Shown piece after piece: positions 61,200 through 64,000 of a DNA stretch of 64,000 nt. Made by a program: the position numbers and the translations under genes. Source of the stretch: Petrolisthes cinctipes (Eukaryota > Arthropoda > Malacostraca > Decapoda > Porcellanidae); NCBI GenBank assembly GCA_033782935.1, contig JAWQEG010000501.1, positions 69,501 through 133,500 on the forward strand, given 5' to 3'. Under the pieces are notes generated by a model that was given only the letters and a program-made list of their open reading frames with translations, did not search any database and had not been told where the DNA came from. Positions within the stretch are counted from its first letter, which is position 1, and each line of letters starts with the position of its first letter.

Positions 61200-61469
61200 T
61201 TTATTAGTACATTAGTATACTTTCTTAGTTTATTAGTACTGGCATATTTTATTTATTTATATTTTATTAAGTTTGCCATTTTTGACCCTCAGTGGAAGTT
61301 ATTGCATTTTCTACTATTTAAGCTAGTTGGTAATTATTTAGTATATTGCCATTTTCTAGTATGGTTTGCTAGTTTTATCTTATTTTCAAGGTAATTATGG
61401 AGATTAGAATAAGGATGGAATTTATATTAGAGGATGTATATTTGTGATGCTTAGATGTATTTTTGTGAT

Positions 61470-61880
61470 GTTTAACTCTGGCTAACACAGTGGTATAGGC
61501 CGCGGCTGCATTTTCTGTGGTCCAGTGTTCGGTACTTGCTCGGGATATGGTAAAAATCTTTTACTGATGCCAGAGGTTACCACCCCTTGTGAGCAAGGGG
61601 TGGGGAGTTTGATCTTCCTGCTTAAGGGGGTGCGGGATTAGGGGACAGGCTTGGGGGGTGCGGGAATAGGGGGACAGGCTTGGGGGGGGTTGAAAGCCTG
61701 TCCCCTATTCCCACACACCCCCAAAGCCTGTTCCCCTACTCCCGCACCCCCTTAAACCCCCCAAGCCTGTCCCCCTATTCCCGCACCCCCTTAAGCAGCC
61801 ATAGCCAAAGCTGACTCGGGTCTGACGTGGGTGGAGAGGTCTCTGGGCCACTCATTATCCTTGTGTTGTGTTGCTATGGT
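61470..61880 (+). mobile_element. SINE-like sequence split by a TTAA element
   Basis: TGGCTAACACAGTGGTATAG and GTGTTCGGTACTTGC resemble degenerate tRNA A and B boxes. A downstream body (CCCCTTGTGAGCAAGGGG hairpin, TGATCTTCCTGC) continues after the inserted element as GCAGCCATAGCCAAAGCTGA. The tRNA relation is weak; the interruption is clear. Confidence 0.4.
61626..61790. repeat. TTAA-flanked G/C-rich fold-back element, copy 8
   Basis: TTAA at 61622-61625 and 61791-61794; outer flanks CTGC and GCAG. GGGGGTGCGGGATTAGGGG start, CCCGCACCCCC end, with an internal CACCCCCTTAAACC junction like copy 6. Confidence 0.8.
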
Positions 61881-62094
61881 TGTGTTTCATACAGTGTAGT
61901 GTGTGCTTCACTCTGTCCCATTGACTGACACTCATTGGCGGACCTTTAACTTAGACTATATTGGGGTAATTACTGCATATGGGTATTTCTGAAGAATAAC
62001 TCCACCTGGACATTTCCCCCACATTATTCCAAATTCTACTAACTATGCCTCCTTCACTCTTTATTGTTAATATTTGAGGAGCTCTGAATATTAG

Positions 62095-62230
62095 GCTTTA
62101 TGGGTGAAGATGTGTCTAACCATCTCAAATTTCAGACTTTTTCTAAGATACGATGAAAATAGTCTTAGAATGGTTTAAATTAGTGGGTAACATCGTAATA
62201 GGAAACGGCAATATACTAGATAATTACCTT
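62095..62230 (+). repeat. Fragment of the 3' end of the GGTA-TIR element
   Basis: GAAAATAGTCTTAGAATGGT, TTAGTGGGTAAC, ACGGCAAT and a weak TTACC end. Strongly diverged. Confidence 0.45.
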
Positions 62231-62837
62231 AATTTTTCATAATATATTTTCATTGATACCGTAGTATCATAGGTTTTAGAAGGATACCCTGACATAGGTC
62301 CTGTACCAACCTGACCCTAAGCTGACCCCACCAAACTTAACGTAACCTAATAACCAGGATTGTCTTCAAGGACTTAGCCACAGGACATCTTGCCACACCT
62401 TGATAACCTTCTTTCAGCCAAAAACACAACTTGAAAATGAGGCATATTTAGCAGAAATGCAGAAAAGGAGTTTTTTAATTGTTTGAAACCCTCATTCCAC
62501 AGTTTCCTTCAGTGTCATTTATCTAACAATTAACATCTGTATTTTTTGCATAAGAATATTTTAGTACAGTATTTCTTGATACACAGTAGGCTACTGTACT
62601 TGCTTTTGATGTGTCAAGCCTGTGAAAATTATTGCAATTTGTGTATAACCTTTATGGATGTAGAGAAAAGGTGGAGTGAACAGGGAAATCATTAGAATGT
62701 GTTTCAAGTGTGTAGTGTTCAAAAGTAATAATTATCTTGACTCACATTAATAAGTATCAGACAAAGAAATATCCATTTTTATTATAATGTGGTCGAGTTT
62801 AATACTTAATTGTTTACTTGTTTGTAATATATTGTAG

Positions 62838-63327
62838 GCCGTGCTCCACCAGCAGATGGCACTCCACAGGGCCTCCCTCAGAAATCCTTATAATCTACAG
62901 AAAGAGGAAGTGAGAATGGAACAAGAGGAAGAGCAGGAAGTGACACCAGTTCTGTTTGTCCCCGAAGAAAAGCCAATGATGGAAGAATGTGTGGAGGAGG
63001 AGAAGCAGCAGCAGGAGGATGAGAAGGAGAAGGAAAGGAGTACAGAGACTAGCATTGTACAGGATACTCCCTCACCCCTAGACCAAGTCCCAGTCTCAGT
63101 CCCAGGTATAATATATAGTAACACTGGCTCTATTCAACAATTTTCAAACATCATAATATTTAAAACTAGTCTGAATATACAGTATTTATAGAATTGCATT
63201 ACAAAAGTAGACAGTACTGTATAATGTTTAATTTTACAGTACTTTTGTTTCAGATGATGAGTTTGTGTGGGAGGAATACCTTGAAGAGATTGAGACAGAG
63301 GCTGTTCCTCCAACTGCCTTTATACAT
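62838..63327 (+). CDS. MBT-repeat protein, SFMBT-like, two internal exons (partial)
   Basis: Exon 62838-63105 (after TATTGTAG) and exon 63254-63327 (after TTTTGTTTCAG, before GTATGT). The first encodes AVLHQQMALHRASLRNPYN followed by a very acidic Glu-rich linker ending VPVSVP. It leaves one base, which joins the second exon as DDEFVWEEYLEEIETEAVPPTAFIH. That last stretch matches the start of an MBT repeat, which binds lower-methylated histone lysines; the AVP.TAF.H pattern fits the first repeat of SFMBT-type Polycomb-group proteins better than L3MBTL. The rest must lie beyond the window. Upstream exons were not found. Confidence 0.6.
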
Positions 63328-63531
63328 GTATGTAAACCTGGACCATATATACACCTGTATATACTGACTATTGAAAGTTTAGTGTCAGAAATTATTAAAA
63401 CAGATGGATCTTTATGTAGCAAAGTTTAATGAAGTATGCTGAGAAAAACCCACTTTATTTAGACAGAAAGTATGCTGCTCTTCACATCATTATGAATTAC
63501 CATTCCATTAATGAAGTTTGATACACTTATA

Positions 63532-64000
63532 TTATTCATATGTGTAAAATGGCTTTGTGTTGATTTTGATATATATATATACTGTATATATGTTGGTATA
63601 GCCAGGGAGTATATTATCTTTTAAACAAACGAGGTTGAAAGATATGGCTTGTTCTGCATTTATGAGTTTTTTATTTATGCTTTCAATGGATCTTACAGTT
63701 TTTCTTAAATCTTCACTTAGATGGTGGATAAGTGAGGCAAATGTTGAGTTGTTGACGGGTGGTCGACGTTTCGTCCAGTACATTGGACATCTTCAGGAAG
63801 AAGTGGTGATTCTGGGTGGGTGAGCGGTATTTATCCATTTTCCATATGTGGGGTGGGTGGGGCCACCATATCAGAGGCCTAGTGATTGGTGGATGGGGGG
63901 TGACGTCTGATTCTGGCGCTTCGTTTAAGTTGTTGGTTGGTGATGGGTGAGATGTTAGATGCTTGTGGTGGGTCAGTAGGTGTTGGAGGTGTGGTGAGTA
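63532..64000 (-). mobile_element. Penelope-like element fragment with hammerhead-like motif
   Basis: On the minus strand a hammerhead-like core at 63768-63796 (CTGAAGA, GTCCA/TGGAC stem, GAAAC followed by GTC) is followed by an ORF piece with TRQQLNICLTY-type and KLINAEQAISFNLVCLKDNILP (63600-63740). The order, hammerhead-bearing terminal repeat then a coding start with a helix and CL..NILP, is what Penelope-like elements show. Frames are broken. It lies within or beside an intron of the MBT gene and continues to the window edge. Confidence 0.5.

Larger units (their letters stand above)
54344..62837. other. Spacer between ING3 and the MBT gene
   Basis: ING3 and the MBT gene diverge from this 8.5 kb spacer, though the MBT start is not identified. 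Its first ~250 bp should hold the ING3 leader and promoter; no TATA box stood out. The rest holds repeats listed separately. The segment 55850-56500 is of mixed composition with no recognised gene. Confidence 0.5.

Overview
The window is eukaryotic nuclear DNA, AT-rich and full of introns, tandem repeats and short transposons. Animal-type split genes, many (TTAGG)n-like tracts and the style of the non-LTR reverse-transcriptase relics point to an arthropod, most likely a decapod crustacean. That identification is inference; no marker gene settles it.

Five protein-coding genes can be supported by exon-by-exon reading. (1) Minus strand, 83-25462: KAP3/KIFAP3, the non-motor subunit of heterotrimeric kinesin-2. 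It has 16 exons with consistent phases and a predicted protein of 766 aa. The last exon lies 8.6 kb from its neighbour and is the least certain. (2) Minus strand, 31252-39033: CLN3 (battenin), 9 coding exons, 457 aa. (3) Minus strand, 46154-48446: a VAT1-like quinone oxidoreductase, six exons found (323 aa); the first exon was not located. (4) Minus strand, 53186-54343: ING3, an uninterrupted 385-codon gene with an N-terminal ING domain and a C-terminal PHD finger. (5) Plus strand, 62838-63327: two internal exons of an MBT-repeat gene resembling SFMBT, running towards the right edge. The genes are functionally unrelated (ciliary/axonal transport, lysosome, redox/vesicle, two chromatin readers); no operon-like logic is implied.

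The rest is intron and intergenic DNA rich in repeats. Recurrent families recognisable from the window alone are: (a) a G/C-rich fold-back element with ends GGGGGTGCGGG/CCCGCACCCCC, nearly always flanked by TTAA, eight copies; (b) a roughly 330-460 bp element with GGTAAATATTGAAAGAATTA terminal inverted repeats and a TTAGG-rich core, one copy of which carries a 24-bp satellite array; (c) a ~110-140 bp full-length hairpin element around GATTCCTCCAAACTATGCCA, at least ten copies; (d) two TA-flanked 214-215 bp fold-backs with Tc1/mariner-like ends; (e) tRNA-derived SINEs; (f) two degenerate LINE reverse-transcriptase relics; (g) two Penelope-like pieces with hammerhead-ribozyme-like cores, one of them a perfect 82-bp inverted repeat. 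Tandem arrays include a 20-bp minisatellite about 110 bp upstream of the KAP3 start codon and a 57-bp array that copies a KAP3 splice donor three times.

Layout: 1-25.5 kb KAP3; 25.5-31.2 kb spacer with minisatellite and fold-backs; 31.2-39.1 kb CLN3; 39.1-46.1 kb repeats with both LINE relics; 46.1-48.5 kb VAT1-like; 48.5-53.2 kb sparse DNA; 53.2-54.3 kb ING3; 54.4-62.8 kb repeat-rich spacer; 62.8-64 kb MBT gene and a Penelope-like fragment.
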